Source of the DNA: Bacillus sp. EB600
GTDB taxonomy: Bacteria; Bacillota; Bacilli; Bacillales; Cytobacillaceae
NCBI RefSeq assembly: GCF_024494385.1
Contig: NZ_JAEVLT010000010.1
Location: 96,708 to 160,707 of the forward strand
Direction of reading: 5' to 3'
DNA length: 64,000 nt
The position numbers and the translations under genes are program-made. Shown here one piece after another: positions 55,420-64,000 of this stretch. Each line of letters opens with the position of its first letter. Position 1 is the stretch's first letter. The notes below the pieces were generated by a model. That model saw only the letters and a list, made by a program, of their open reading frames with translations, did no database searches and was not told the origin of the DNA.

Positions 55420-56592
55420 CTATACTTCCTGATTAAGAAGAGCTGCTTCAAGTGTGAGGGTAAAGCTGTCAGAAGAATCCTCATCCCCACTCGTTTCTTG
55501 CCTTTGATGCTGTGGATGTTCCTGCTGGTCCCTTTCGCCACGATTGAAGAAGTCCTCTTGCTGTGATTGCTGCCCGATTTGTACGTTATCAACCTTTATG
55601 TTTTGGGCCTCAAACGCATGCTTTAAATTATGTAAATGTGATTCGAGGGCTTCCTTTGCCGCTTCAGTTGTCGCTAGAATCCTTGCTGTAATCATTTGAT
55701 CTTTTTGGATAAGTTCAATTCTGATCGAACCTAGACTTTCTGGATTTAGTTTAATAAACAATTTTTGAATGCCGCCATTTTTCGAAAATTGGCTTTTAGA
55801 TAAAATTGATTCAAATTGCTGAATCAGGTCGTTAACCGATACCGATTTTTGCGTCCCGTTCATCATTACCGCCAGCTGTTCAGGCTTTGACATTTGCTGA
55901 AAAAATGGACTATTGCCATTCCAATCCGTTAATCTGTTGACCGCCTTCAATCGATTTTCCTCAGTAGAACCCATTGTTTTGGCATTTATATCGCTTACAA
56001 GCTGTGAAAATGTGTTCTGAAGATACATTAGCTTCGACTGACTTTGGCTAGTTTGGTCAATTTCTTGTAAATGATTGGAGCTTGAATCAAGCAATCCGGC
56101 TAAATACTGCTGCTGACTATTTTGATTGGAAAGCAAGCTGTATAGCTTAGCAGCCTTTAAAAATAGAGTCATGTTATCATTTAAACCAGAAAGTCCTACG
56201 TTGATTGGATCATTCTCAGCAAGCTTGTCCTTTGGATTTCCTTTTATTTCCCCCATGATTTCTGACCATTTTTTATCACTGATACCGAGGAGGCTTTTGA
56301 CAATTTGTAATAAATCAGTTTGTGGCATTGACTGCTGATCACCAATCACTTGGATTCCCTTACCTTGTATTGCATCCGTTACTTGCTTAAGGTCATTATT
56401 TTTCAGGAATGAAAGTAATCCTTCTGAATCCTTAGTTTCGCTTTTATCCTTGGCAGATGGATTCATTCCTTGAGGATTTTTTTTATTAACAGCCTTATTT
56501 AACACTTGCTCAAAACTGGAATGCGATTTACTGGATGCCATTTTTTCCTTATTTACAGGTATAGGGTTGTTCCTAATCCCAGTTATCTCCAT
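55420..56592 (-). CDS. fliK: Flagellar hook-length control protein FliK
   Basis: It is 390 aa. A low-complexity, Ser/Gln-rich N-terminal ruler region. The C-terminal hook domain is LFIKLNPESLGSIRIELIQKDQMITARILATTEAAKEALESHLHNLKHAF (about 285-335). The acidic/His/Gln-rich tail varies in this family. AGGGAGGT precedes the ATG. It works with FlhB for the export switch. Confidence 0.9.
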   Translation of the reverse strand: MEITGIRNNPIPVNKEKMASSKSHSSFEQVLNKAVNKKNPQGMNPSAKDKSETKDSEGLLSFLKNNDLKQVTDAIQGKGIQVIGDQQSMPQTDLLQIVKSLLGISDKKWSEIMGEIKGNPKDKLAENDPINVGLSGLNDNMTLFLKAAKLYSLLSNQNSQQQYLAGLLDSSSNHLQEIDQTSQSQSKLMYLQNTFSQLVSDINAKTMGSTEENRLKAVNRLTDWNGNSPFFQQMSKPEQLAVMMNGTQKSVSVNDLIQQFESILSKSQFSKNGGIQKLFIKLNPESLGSIRIELIQKDQMITARILATTEAAKEALESHLHNLKHAFEAQNIKVDNVQIGQQSQQEDFFNRGERDQQEHPQHQRQETSGDEDSSDSFTLTLEAALLNQEV

Positions 56593-56619
56593 TTATTTAC
56601 CTCCCTTCACGTGTAGGTT

Positions 56620-57246
56620 TTACGGTGTACTTTGTTGGCTTATTCCATCAGTATTTGTCATTAACTCGGTGAACCTCGCAGCTTGAGTTGGATCCATATT
56701 TTCCATAATCCCCGCGAGAACCTCTGGTTTGACGCTTGTTAATATTTTCAATGCTTCTGAATCAGTCATTTTCGCAATTATCGGTGCTGCTTTTTTAGGA
56801 GACATGGTTTCATATGTACTTACGATATCCTTTAAGGCCCGTTTGGCTTCTTTCTGGCTTGCTATTAGATCTGTGTTGTTCTGCTGTAAGCTGCTGTTTT
56901 CCAATTTTGCCTTTTGCAGTTCCTTGTCGCTATTATCGAGTTTTTCCTGTAGCTGGGAAATCTCTGCATCGCGATCCTTAAGTTGGGACTGCAATTCATT
57001 TACATTCTTTTCAATTATTTTTACACTTTGGGCATTTTCTTTTTGAAAAAAGCTTCCTGCAATCGGAATTTTTTGACTTATGACCTTTGCTTGATCAAAG
57101 ACATTTACACCTGCTGCAGTAGCGACAATCAATCCTGCTGTTATCAAAAATAAAAGGGGAATGAATACAATTAGTAAAAATTTCTGTAAAGGCTTTGCTT
57201 TCTTACCTTGCATTTCTTCGTTCTCATTTTCCATTTGCTGTCCCAC
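56620..57246 (-). CDS. ylxF: YlxF, MotE-like (MgtE_N) flagellar protein
   Basis: It is 208 aa. A cytoplasmic start, one membrane helix (about 22-45), a coiled coil (about 75-135, KNVNELQSQLKDRDAEISQLQEKLDNSDKEL), and an MgtE N-terminal-like helical domain (SPKKAAPIIAKMTDSEALKILTSVKPEVLAGIMENMDP). Resembles MotE, which chaperones MotC. GTG start at 57246 after GGGGGA. Function in this operon is not established. Confidence 0.85.
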   Translation of the reverse strand: MGQQMENENEEMQGKKAKPLQKFLLIVFIPLLFLITAGLIVATAAGVNVFDQAKVISQKIPIAGSFFQKENAQSVKIIEKNVNELQSQLKDRDAEISQLQEKLDNSDKELQKAKLENSSLQQNNTDLIASQKEAKRALKDIVSTYETMSPKKAAPIIAKMTDSEALKILTSVKPEVLAGIMENMDPTQAARFTELMTNTDGISQQSTP

Positions 57247-57248
57247 AG

Positions 57249-57692
57249 TTAATTCCCCCGATTCATATATTGCTGAATCGAGACATCATCCATTTGTTTT
57301 GCCTCTTGAAACTTTATTCCGTCAAGATAATGAAGTAAATCTTTTTCCTTCATTTTTGCGTACTTTTGGACTTCTACATTCGTTTCAATCAGTCTTTCCT
57401 GTTCGTGGTTCATTCGATTACGGGCATTTATGACCATTTTTTGATAGTATTCAATGCTGTTCTGTAAATTTGAAATAAATTGCTGATGGTGACGGACTTC
57501 TTGTATGGCCAGCCCTCCTGAAAGCCGCGAAGACTGATAACCTTCTACATCCTCTTTTTTCTTGAGAAGCTCATAAAGTTTTTCCCCAGCCTCCTCAAAC
57601 TTCTGGACAGCAGTATGATAAGTTGCTAAAGCATCGCCTTTTTCCTTTTCTTTAACATGAAGGATTTTTTCGAATTTATATTGATAACCCAC
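57249..57692 (-). CDS. fliJ: Flagellar export chaperone FliJ
   Basis: A 147-aa protein that is almost entirely coiled coil. It starts MGYQYKFEKILHVKEKEKGDAL and is rich in Glu, Lys and Gln. It forms the stalk of the FliI ATPase. GTG start with AAAGGTGAG upstream. It begins 3 bp after fliI. Confidence 0.9.
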   Translation of the reverse strand: MGYQYKFEKILHVKEKEKGDALATYHTAVQKFEEAGEKLYELLKKKEDVEGYQSSRLSGGLAIQEVRHHQQFISNLQNSIEYYQKMVINARNRMNHEQERLIETNVEVQKYAKMKEKDLLHYLDGIKFQEAKQMDDVSIQQYMNRGN

Positions 57693-57695
57693 AGT

Positions 57696-59012
57696 TTACT
57701 CACCTTTTCCTATTAACTGAAATAACCGATTGGCCCCTTCCTCCATTGAAACCTTTTCCTCCGTACCTTGCTTTAGAAAAGAGATGATTTGTGGATACAT
57801 CTGGATGGACTCATCTATTTCCTTAGAAGACCCTTTTTTATAGGCTCCGATATTGATTAAATCCTCCGAAGTCATATAGGTGCTGAGCAAACCCCTTAGT
57901 CTTTCAGCTGCTCGAGCGTGTTCTTTTGGAACAATATTATTCATGACCCGGCTAATACTTTTCAGTACATCAATAGCTGGATATTGTCCTTTATTCGCTA
58001 GTTCACGAGATAAAATAAAATGCCCGTCAAGAATTCCCCTTACCGTATCTGCAATTGGTTCATTCATGTCATCACCATCTACCAATACAGTATAAAAAGC
58101 TGTAATCGAACCATACTTGTTTGTTCCTGTACGCTCAAGCAGCTTTGGAAGGATCGCAAAAACCGATGGCGTATACCCTTTTGTAGTTGGCGGTTCTCCG
58201 ATCGCTAAGCCTACCTCTCGTTGGGCCATGGCAACACGTGTAACGGAATCCATCATCATCATGACGTTTAGGCCTTTATCACGGAAATATTCGGCTATTG
58301 CAGTTGCTGTAAATGCACCTTTAATTCTCATTAACGCTGGTTGATCGGAAGTAGCAACAATAACGATTGAGCGTTTTAAGCCTTCCTCTCCAAGATCCCG
58401 GTCAATGAATTCCCGAACCTCCCGTCCCCGTTCACCAATCAAAGCAATTACGTTTAAATCTGCTGTTGTATTGCGGGCAATCATCCCAAGCAAAGTACTT
58501 TTTCCAACACCACTTCCTGCGAAAATACCAACCCGCTGACCATTACCAACTGTCAGCAGACTGTCAATTACTCTTACACCCACTTCAATTGCTTCTTTAA
58601 TTGGCGGACGCTGCATCGGATTAGGAGGTGATTGTTCAGTTGGTACACTTGTTAACCCCTTCGGTAAAAGCGAGCCATCTAAGGGCTGACCGAGTGAATC
58701 AATGACATTACCGATCAAACCCGTACCAACCTTAATTTCGAGTGGCTTCAACGTCGCCTCTACTAAACTGCCTGGAGAAATATCCTGGATTGATGTGTAT
58801 GGCATTAAGATGACGTCTTCATCCTTAAAACCAACAACCTCTGCCTGGATTTTCCGTTTTTTCGTTGTCCCGACGTGGATAAAACATACATCACCGATCG
58901 AACTTTCCGGTCCCTGTGATTCAATCATTAAGCCAACAACTCGTTTTACCCGGCCATAGCGCTTAAAGGTATCAATTTCATCTAAGTGTTCAAGAAGGTT
59001 CGCTAAGCTCAT
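57696..59012 (-). CDS. fliI: Flagellum-specific ATPase FliI
   Basis: An F1-beta-like export ATPase of 438 aa. Walker A AGSGVGKS (165-172), ALIGERGREVREF, Walker B region NVMMMMDSVTRVAMAQREVGL, and PPTTKGYTPSVFAILPKLLERTG. Start and fliH stop share one base (TGATG), so they are coupled. Confidence 0.97.
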   Translation of the reverse strand: MSLANLLEHLDEIDTFKRYGRVKRVVGLMIESQGPESSIGDVCFIHVGTTKKRKIQAEVVGFKDEDVILMPYTSIQDISPGSLVEATLKPLEIKVGTGLIGNVIDSLGQPLDGSLLPKGLTSVPTEQSPPNPMQRPPIKEAIEVGVRVIDSLLTVGNGQRVGIFAGSGVGKSTLLGMIARNTTADLNVIALIGERGREVREFIDRDLGEEGLKRSIVIVATSDQPALMRIKGAFTATAIAEYFRDKGLNVMMMMDSVTRVAMAQREVGLAIGEPPTTKGYTPSVFAILPKLLERTGTNKYGSITAFYTVLVDGDDMNEPIADTVRGILDGHFILSRELANKGQYPAIDVLKSISRVMNNIVPKEHARAAERLRGLLSTYMTSEDLINIGAYKKGSSKEIDESIQMYPQIISFLKQGTEEKVSMEEGANRLFQLIGKGE

Positions 59013-59773
59013 CAGCTTTCACTCTCTATCAGGTCAAGAAGTTTCCGTTTCAGTTCCTTCAGCTGACTATCAATACTCGCATCAATTCGGCCATTTGCTG
59101 ACTCGATTAGACAGCTTGTTTCAGCTAGTTCATCATTTGGATAAATATAGATGTCGGTTTCTTTAGGAAATATAACTGTTAATTCGTCTTTTCTTGATAA
59201 AAGAAACTCATAGTGGCAAGGATGCACATGGAGCTGCACATCTCGAGATTCCCGCGCTTCCTTCAGGGCTCTTTTTGCAATGGCTAAGAATCCATCTTCG
59301 CTTTCGTTCAGCTTTTCTCCGAGAATTTTTTCGGCTGCACTTATTCCAATTTTAAGAATTACCTTTTCTGCTGAGGCTACTTGGTGTTGATAATCTTTTT
59401 TTGCTGTATTGACGACCTCTTGAGCAAAAAGAATAGCATTATGGTATTCCTGATAGCCCTGTGCTTTTCCATCAGCTACCCCTTTAGAAAACCCTTCCTC
59501 CCTGGCTGCTTCAGCCAAGGAAGCTTTTTCCTGCTCCCAGGCCATTTTTTCCCGTGAAATTTGCTCCCGAATGGACTGTACCTGTGATTGCGCCTCTTTC
59601 ACAATCATTTCCGCCTTGGAAGAAGCTTGTTTTAACAGGTACTCTTGCTCAGCAGCATACAAGTTCATGTCAGGTAAAGAATCAGCATTTTTCAAAGATT
59701 CCAGCATTTTTATAGAAATGATTTTTTCGTCGTAGATGGATTGTGCCCACCCTGACTTGATTACTTTAGACAA
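59012..59773 (-). CDS. fliH: Flagellar assembly protein FliH
   Basis: A negative regulator of FliI. About 253 aa, Gln/Glu/Lys-rich helical N-terminal part (EAQSQVQSIREQISREKMAWEQEKASLAEAAREEGFSKG) and a V-type ATPase subunit E-like C-terminal domain (LHVHPCHYEFLLS). The start is uncertain. TTG at 59773, about 10 bases after GGAGGA, is preferred. ATG 59782 is nearly inside that site. The 5' end overlaps fliG. Confidence 0.88.
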   Translation of the reverse strand: MSKVIKSGWAQSIYDEKIISIKMLESLKNADSLPDMNLYAAEQEYLLKQASSKAEMIVKEAQSQVQSIREQISREKMAWEQEKASLAEAAREEGFSKGVADGKAQGYQEYHNAILFAQEVVNTAKKDYQHQVASAEKVILKIGISAAEKILGEKLNESEDGFLAIAKRALKEARESRDVQLHVHPCHYEFLLSRKDELTVIFPKETDIYIYPNDELAETSCLIESANGRIDASIDSQLKELKRKLLDLIESES

Positions 59774-60782
59774 TAATATCATCTCCTCCACCACGGGCTA
59801 TGACGATCTCACCAGCATCCTCTAAACGGCGGATGACTGCGACAATTCGTAATTGAGCCTCCTCAACATCACGTAATCTTACTGGTCCCATGTATTCTAT
59901 TTCATCTTTAAATGTCTCTACCATCCGCTGTGACATATTCTTGAAAAGAATTTCCTTGACTTCTTCACTAGATACTTTAAGTGCAAGTAAAAGATCTTCA
60001 TTTTCACAATCGCGGATAACCCGCTGAATAGCACGATTATCAAGGGTAACAATATCTTCAAACACAAACATTCTTTTCTTGATTTCTTCGGCCAATTCCG
60101 GATCTTGAATCTCTAGAGCATCCAAAATCGTTCTTTCAGTAGAACGATCTACCCCATTTAAAACTTCTACCACCGTTTCAATCCCACCTGTGTGGGTGTA
60201 ATCCTGTGTAACTGTAGCAGAAAGCTTTCTTTCAAGAATTTGTTCCACTTCATTAATTATCTCAGGTGAAGTACTGTCCATAACTGCAATCCTTCTGGCT
60301 ATATCAGCCTGAATTTCCTGGGGCAGTTCTGATAAAATTTGTCCGGCTTGAGCGGCATCGAGATAAGAAAGGATCAACGCGATGGTTTGTGGATGCTCAT
60401 TTTGAATAAAATTTAAAATTTGGGCTGGGTCTGCTTTTCTTGCAAAATCAAACGGGCGGACTTGCAGAGAGGATGTTAAGCGATTTATGATATTCAATGC
60501 TTGTTCAGCACCTAGTGCCTTCTCAAGAATCGTTTTTGCATACCCGATCCCTCCTTGGGAAATGTAGTCCTGAGCAAGGGCAATATTATGAAACTCTTCT
60601 ACTATTTCCTCTTTGGTCAATGAATCTACTTTTTTCACTCCTGAAATTTCCAATGTTAACTTTTCTATCTCTTCTTCATTTAAATGCTTATAAACATTCG
60701 CTGATACATCTGGCCCAAGTGAAATGAGGAGGACGGCTGCTTTTTGTTTGCCGGATAGCTCTTTTTGGTCTCTTCTTGCCAT
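59766..60782 (-). CDS. fliG: Flagellar motor switch protein FliG
   Basis: It is 338 aa. N-terminal KAAVLLISLGPDVSANVYKHL, middle ARM motif IQNEHPQTIALILSYLD, and the C-terminal charged helix KMFVFEDIVTLDNRAIQRVIRDCENEDLLLALK with conserved torque residues. GAGGAGGAAGAG precedes the ATG. Confidence 0.97.
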   Translation of the reverse strand: MARRDQKELSGKQKAAVLLISLGPDVSANVYKHLNEEEIEKLTLEISGVKKVDSLTKEEIVEEFHNIALAQDYISQGGIGYAKTILEKALGAEQALNIINRLTSSLQVRPFDFARKADPAQILNFIQNEHPQTIALILSYLDAAQAGQILSELPQEIQADIARRIAVMDSTSPEIINEVEQILERKLSATVTQDYTHTGGIETVVEVLNGVDRSTERTILDALEIQDPELAEEIKKRMFVFEDIVTLDNRAIQRVIRDCENEDLLLALKVSSEEVKEILFKNMSQRMVETFKDEIEYMGPVRLRDVEEAQLRIVAVIRRLEDAGEIVIARGGGDDIIV

Positions 60783-60803
60783 ATTGTCTCTTCCTCCTCT
60801 TGT

Positions 60804-62399
60804 CTAGTCTTCAGCAATCCATGTACGCAGCAACTTTGCAAATTCATCTGGATGTTCTTTAGCCATTTTCTCTAACTGTTTGCGCCGTACCGTTCCTTCA
60901 TTCTCTTTTTCCTCATTTACATCAGGAACATATAGGGCCTCAGCTTGAGAGACATCCTCGCTGTCTTCATTAATAGTTGGTTTACGTAAACGCAAAAATA
61001 ATAATAGTAAAACCAGTACTGCTGCTACGAGGACACCTCCAACTACAAATATCCACCATGGCAGTGATGCTTGTGTAACTTTTGCAGTGCTTATCTTACC
61101 GTTAAACGGTTGAACAGAGACCACAATTTTATTTTGAACATCTTGATTGGTTAATGGCTTTCCAGTGCTGCTTTTATCGATTGTTGTTCGAACAATCGTC
61201 CCTAGTATATTGGATATATCCTTTACCGTAGATTTGGAAAGTGATTTTGGATCGTTTGGTTTCGGAGGTTCGACCATCACCTGAATGCCTAAATCTCTTA
61301 TTTTATATGGACTTTCAACGATCTGTTTTCGAACACGATTTACTTCGTAATTTACTTTGTCATCTGTTTTTTCATAATCGCCATTAGATCCGCTTCCAGA
61401 TAGGTAACTTGAGCCTAGCGAATCGGTAGAAGTTCCCGATTGGGGAGTACCGCCGGCTTGACTCCCATTCCCCGTAAAAGCTTCTTTAATATTTTCAGCA
61501 CTTATTGCAATGCCCTTCATATTATCCTTGTCTACTGGGGTAACAAGATTTTCCGTACTCTTTTCCTGGGTAAAATCAATGTCAGCAGAAACAGATACTA
61601 CAACCTTGTCTTGTCCTATCATTGTCGCAAGCATGGTTTGAACTTGACGCTGAATATCCCGTTCCACCTGCTTTTTAATCTCATTATTTGTTGTAAAGTT
61701 TGAACCAGCTAAAGAATTTTTGTCATTATTTAAGTCAAAGTACTCAAAAAATTGATTCATGATGACGATATTATCTGTAGGAAGGTTCGGGACACTTTTT
61801 GAAACAAGCTGATACAGCCCTTTTATTTGGACATCGCTGAACTGATAGCCTGGTTTCGTATTCACGACGATAGAGGCTGAAGCAGCTTCTCCTTTATCAG
61901 TTACAAATATCCCCTTTTCCGGCAGGTTAATCATGACCTTAGCGTCCTGAACGCCCTCGATCCCTTTAATTAAGTTGGCTAGTTCTGTTTGCATTGCATC
62001 AAGTTTAATCATATTAAATTCGTTGTCAGTTGTTCCAAGACCAGCATTTTGGCTAAAAAAAGAATAGTCGATACTGCCTGTTTTCGGGAGACCCTCAGCG
62101 GCAAGCTGAACCTTTAGATTATCAACGACATCATCCGGAACCTTAATTGTGGTACCACCATCTGCTAGTTCTGATTTCACACCTTTTGTATCAAGGCTTT
62201 GTTTGACAGTACCTGCCTCAGATGGAGAAAGATTACTGTATAAAGGAACAAACGTTGTCCGATTGATAAAAAAAGAAGAAATCCCAATTCCAGCAATCAG
62301 AAACAGCAGTGAACCTAGATAAATTCCTTTTTGTTTTTTCGTCCGGCTTTGCCAGAAACTTTTTATACTATTTGCGTATTTCTTCATCATTTCGTTCAT
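60804..62399 (-). CDS. fliF: Flagellar MS-ring protein FliF
   Basis: It is 531 aa. Two membrane helices (about 26-46 and 448-470) enclose the extracytoplasmic ring-building motifs, including VPLYSNLSPSEAGTVKQSLD and AKVMINLPEKGIFVTD. The C-terminal FliG-binding tail ends HPDEFAKLLRTWIAED. GGGGG precedes the ATG by 6-7 bases. Confidence 0.96.
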   Translation of the reverse strand: MNEMMKKYANSIKSFWQSRTKKQKGIYLGSLLFLIAGIGISSFFINRTTFVPLYSNLSPSEAGTVKQSLDTKGVKSELADGGTTIKVPDDVVDNLKVQLAAEGLPKTGSIDYSFFSQNAGLGTTDNEFNMIKLDAMQTELANLIKGIEGVQDAKVMINLPEKGIFVTDKGEAASASIVVNTKPGYQFSDVQIKGLYQLVSKSVPNLPTDNIVIMNQFFEYFDLNNDKNSLAGSNFTTNNEIKKQVERDIQRQVQTMLATMIGQDKVVVSVSADIDFTQEKSTENLVTPVDKDNMKGIAISAENIKEAFTGNGSQAGGTPQSGTSTDSLGSSYLSGSGSNGDYEKTDDKVNYEVNRVRKQIVESPYKIRDLGIQVMVEPPKPNDPKSLSKSTVKDISNILGTIVRTTIDKSSTGKPLTNQDVQNKIVVSVQPFNGKISTAKVTQASLPWWIFVVGGVLVAAVLVLLLLFLRLRKPTINEDSEDVSQAEALYVPDVNEEKENEGTVRRKQLEKMAKEHPDEFAKLLRTWIAED

Positions 62400-62470
62400 G
62401 CTATTCCCCCGGTTATTCTGTCTTGTCCTCGACAGCGATAACCTTTTCTATTTATGTAAACTTTCTTAGC

Positions 62471-62779
62471 CTAAACTTGCATTCTCATCATTTCTTGATA
62501 GGCTTCAATCACTTTGTTGCGAACCTCTAATGTGGCCTGAAGCGTAATATTTGCTTTTTGCTGAGCAATCATCACCTGGTGAAGGTCCACATTCTCACCG
62601 TTAACCAATTTAGTTGTCATGTTATCTGCTTCATTCTGAGAATTATTGACTTGATCAATTGAATCCTTTAATACGGACGCAAAACTTTTTTTTGGTTCGA
62701 ATGATGTAGTAGAGTTCGATACACTGTTATTATTTGTCGTAAAGATCTGTTGTACAGACGGAAATGATACATTAGCCAT
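62471..62779 (-). CDS. fliE: Flagellar hook-basal body protein FliE
   Basis: A 102-aa adapter between MS ring and rod. C-terminal family pattern: VDLHQVMIAQQKANITLQATLEVRNKVIEAYQEMMRMQV. Between flgC and fliF. Confidence 0.95.
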   Translation of the reverse strand: MANVSFPSVQQIFTTNNNSVSNSTTSFEPKKSFASVLKDSIDQVNNSQNEADNMTTKLVNGENVDLHQVMIAQQKANITLQATLEVRNKVIEAYQEMMRMQV

Positions 62780-62792
62780 TTAGTATTCTCCT

Positions 62793-63254
62793 TTATTTGC
62801 CGATTTCCAGTGCCTTCATCATCATTCCTTTTGAAGCATTTAAAACCGTTACATTTGCTTCGTAGGAACGGGTTGCACTAATAAGATCAGTCATTTCCCG
62901 AAGGGGGTCTACATTCGGAAGTTCTACATATCCATCCTGATTGGCATCAGGGTTTCCAGGATCATAGACTGTTTTAAATGGTGTAGCCGTATCATCCTTT
63001 ATTTGGGAGACGACGACACCATTCCCTGCTGAATTTGCTCCATCGCGATTGATCGCAGATTGCAGATATGACGAGAATGACCCTTCTTTTGGCTGTAGAA
63101 CGACTGTTTTCCGTGTATATGGCACCCATTTCCCATTAACAAGCTTTCCATGGGCTGTATCAACGTTTGCCATATTAGAGGAGATAACGTCCATTCTAAG
63201 CCGCTGTGCTGTTAACGCAGATGCCGTTGTATTCATACTTTGAAAAATTGACAT
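62793..63254 (-). CDS. flgC: Flagellar proximal rod protein FlgC
   Basis: It is 153 aa. N-terminal FQSMNTTASALTAQRLRMDVISSNMANVDTAHG and C-terminal DPLREMTDLISATRSYEANVTVLNASKGMMMKALEIGK. GGAGGT precedes the ATG, within the end of flgB. Confidence 0.96.
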   Translation of the reverse strand: MSIFQSMNTTASALTAQRLRMDVISSNMANVDTAHGKLVNGKWVPYTRKTVVLQPKEGSFSSYLQSAINRDGANSAGNGVVVSQIKDDTATPFKTVYDPGNPDANQDGYVELPNVDPLREMTDLISATRSYEANVTVLNASKGMMMKALEIGK

Positions 63255-63256
63255 GT

Positions 63257-63652
63257 TTATTTACCTCCGCGAATAACATTTTGAAGGGTAGCAAACTTAC
63301 TATTCTCTTGTTCGATGAGGGCATCATAGTAAATTTGGTTTGTTGCTAAATCTGACATTTCCTGATCAAGATCCACACTGTTCCCATTATTGTTGTATTG
63401 AACATTTGGCCGGGTAACAATTGAGGGCTGTGTTAGTGGATTATCAGAGAAGTCAATATGGCGATTATCCGTACGGTTTGTCGTAAAGTTTTGAGACAGC
63501 TCATTTTGAAGGATTGCTTTAAAACTGACATCCTTTGCTTTATAGTTCGGCGTATCGGCATTCGCAATATTTTGCGAAATCACCTTCTGCTTTGAGGATG
63601 AATAGTTTAGTGCTTGTTCCAGCGAAGTGAAAGTATTCGAAAATAGTTTCAA
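63257..63652 (-). CDS. flgB: Flagellar proximal rod protein FlgB
   Basis: First gene of fla/che. It is 131 aa from the TTG at 63652, 6 bases after AAAGAGGTG. An ORF start at 63679 lies upstream of that site and adds residues not seen in FlgB. Family pattern: SKQKVISQNIANADTPNYKAKDVSFK at the N-terminus. Confidence 0.94.
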   Translation of the reverse strand: MKLFSNTFTSLEQALNYSSSKQKVISQNIANADTPNYKAKDVSFKAILQNELSQNFTTNRTDNRHIDFSDNPLTQPSIVTRPNVQYNNNGNSVDLDQEMSDLATNQIYYDALIEQENSKFATLQNVIRGGK

Positions 63653-63933
63653 GAAATACACCTCTTTCGACAAAATCAAAAAATATGGAGGATTATGCTG
63701 AATTTACTCGGAAAACAACAATCTCTTATTTATTGTAATGAATCTGCAATAATATGTCTATGAAGGTTCAAGTAAATTTTTATGCATATTTTATCCAGAA
63801 GACCTTTCTTATTACCCTATAAGCATAGTGGAAATATGTCGAATCTTAGCTAATTTAAATGTCACTGTTTTCATAGTATTATATTTTACGAAAATAAAAT
63901 TGGGCATATATACCCAAAATTGTTTACAAAAAT
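63653..63933. promoter_or_regulatory. Upstream region of the fla/che operon (promoter not resolved)
   Basis: No ORF. It contains a perfect TATAAT on the minus strand (63883-63878) with a poor -35. A near-palindrome GGGTATATATGCCC (63916-63903) lies just upstream. A TCGACA with a weak -10 is nearer flgB. No sequence clearly fits the sigma-D consensus. In B. subtilis the operon is driven by sigma-A and sigma-D promoters and is controlled by CodY and SwrA-DegU. None of those sites could be assigned here. Confidence 0.4.
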
Positions 63934-63977
63934 AAAAAAATCCCTAATTGGAAATTCTTCCAATTAGGGATTTTTAA
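63933..63977 (-). terminator. Strong bidirectional intrinsic terminator upstream of flgB
   Basis: A perfect 18-bp stem (AAAAATCCCTAATTGGAA with complement) and loop ATTC. It would end the gene upstream of flgB (codY in B. subtilis), which is not visible in this window. The last 23 bases are too short to assign. Confidence 0.9.
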
Positions 63978-64000
63978 TGTAACTGAATTTTCTAAAGGAT

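Noticed and set aside
63653..63933. Sigma-D promoter upstream of flgB
   Set aside because: TAAA-like and GACATAT-like segments occur, but spacing and -10 match are poor. I could not support a specific site.
63978..64000. 3' end of codY at the right edge
   Set aside because: Synteny predicts codY here, but only about 23 bases follow the terminator and no coding signature can be shown.

Overview
The window is a stretch of Bacillaceae core chromosome: a low-GC, motile, endospore-forming Firmicute close to Bacillus, Neobacillus or Mesobacillus. The species cannot be fixed from the sequence alone. Evidence for the group is the gene order, which follows the Bacillus subtilis codY-flgB to tepA segment almost gene for gene, together with PolC, RNase J2, SwrB/SwrD, CheC/CheD/FliY and dipicolinate synthase. 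All 61 protein genes lie on the minus strand, so the window reads biologically from right to left. There are no rRNA or tRNA genes, CRISPR arrays, insertion sequences or prophage genes.

Right part (about 35.5-63.7 kb): the complete fla/che operon. In transcription order it runs flgB, flgC, fliE, fliF, fliG, fliH, fliI, fliJ, a MotE-like gene (ylxF), fliK, flgD, a small flagellar-operon gene (TIGR02530 type), flgE, swrD, fliL, fliM, fliY, cheY, fliO, fliP, fliQ, fliR, flhB, flhA, flhF, flhG, cheB, cheA, cheW, cheC, cheD, sigD, swrB. It encodes the basal body, export gate and ATPase, hook, switch, chemotaxis core and the late sigma factor. Genes overlap or nearly touch, and many start with TTG or GTG. 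No intrinsic terminator interrupts the run, but a dispersed repeat sits between cheA and cheW.

Middle part (about 21-35.5 kb): rpsB, tsf, pyrH, frr, uppS, cdsA, dxr, rseP, proS, polC. These cover translation, UMP synthesis, ribosome recycling, undecaprenyl and phospholipid precursors, the MEP pathway, an intramembrane protease, prolyl-tRNA synthetase and the replicative polymerase. Unlike the flagellar operon this part is broken up by terminators and local promoters (rpsB/tsf, tsf/pyrH, frr/uppS, rseP/proS, proS/polC). The uppS leader carries a 10-codon upstream ORF with its own Shine-Dalgarno sequence; its stop overlaps the uppS start.

Left part (about 0-21 kb): the nusA-infB operon (rimP, nusA, rnpM/ylxR, ylxQ, infB, ylxP, rbfA, truB, ribF), then rpsO and pnp with their own promoters and structured leaders, then ylxY, mlpA, ymxH. 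The spore dipicolinate genes dpaA and dpaB follow, with a plausible sigma-K promoter, and then asd-dapG-dapA (diaminopimelate, lysine and DPA supply), rnjB, and tepA, which is cut by the window edge.

The main structure not explained by genes is a family of roughly 40-170 bp intergenic repeats in both orientations (nine copies or fragments here). Their ends resemble 'AAAAGCGGAAGCGCCCGTTT' and 'GTGCGTCGAAGCTAGACA', and they contain internal inverted repeats. I found no novel enzymatic or defence system. The most distinctive observations are the repeat family, the uppS upstream ORF, and a YlxY polysaccharide-deacetylase homologue that has lost its catalytic aspartates.
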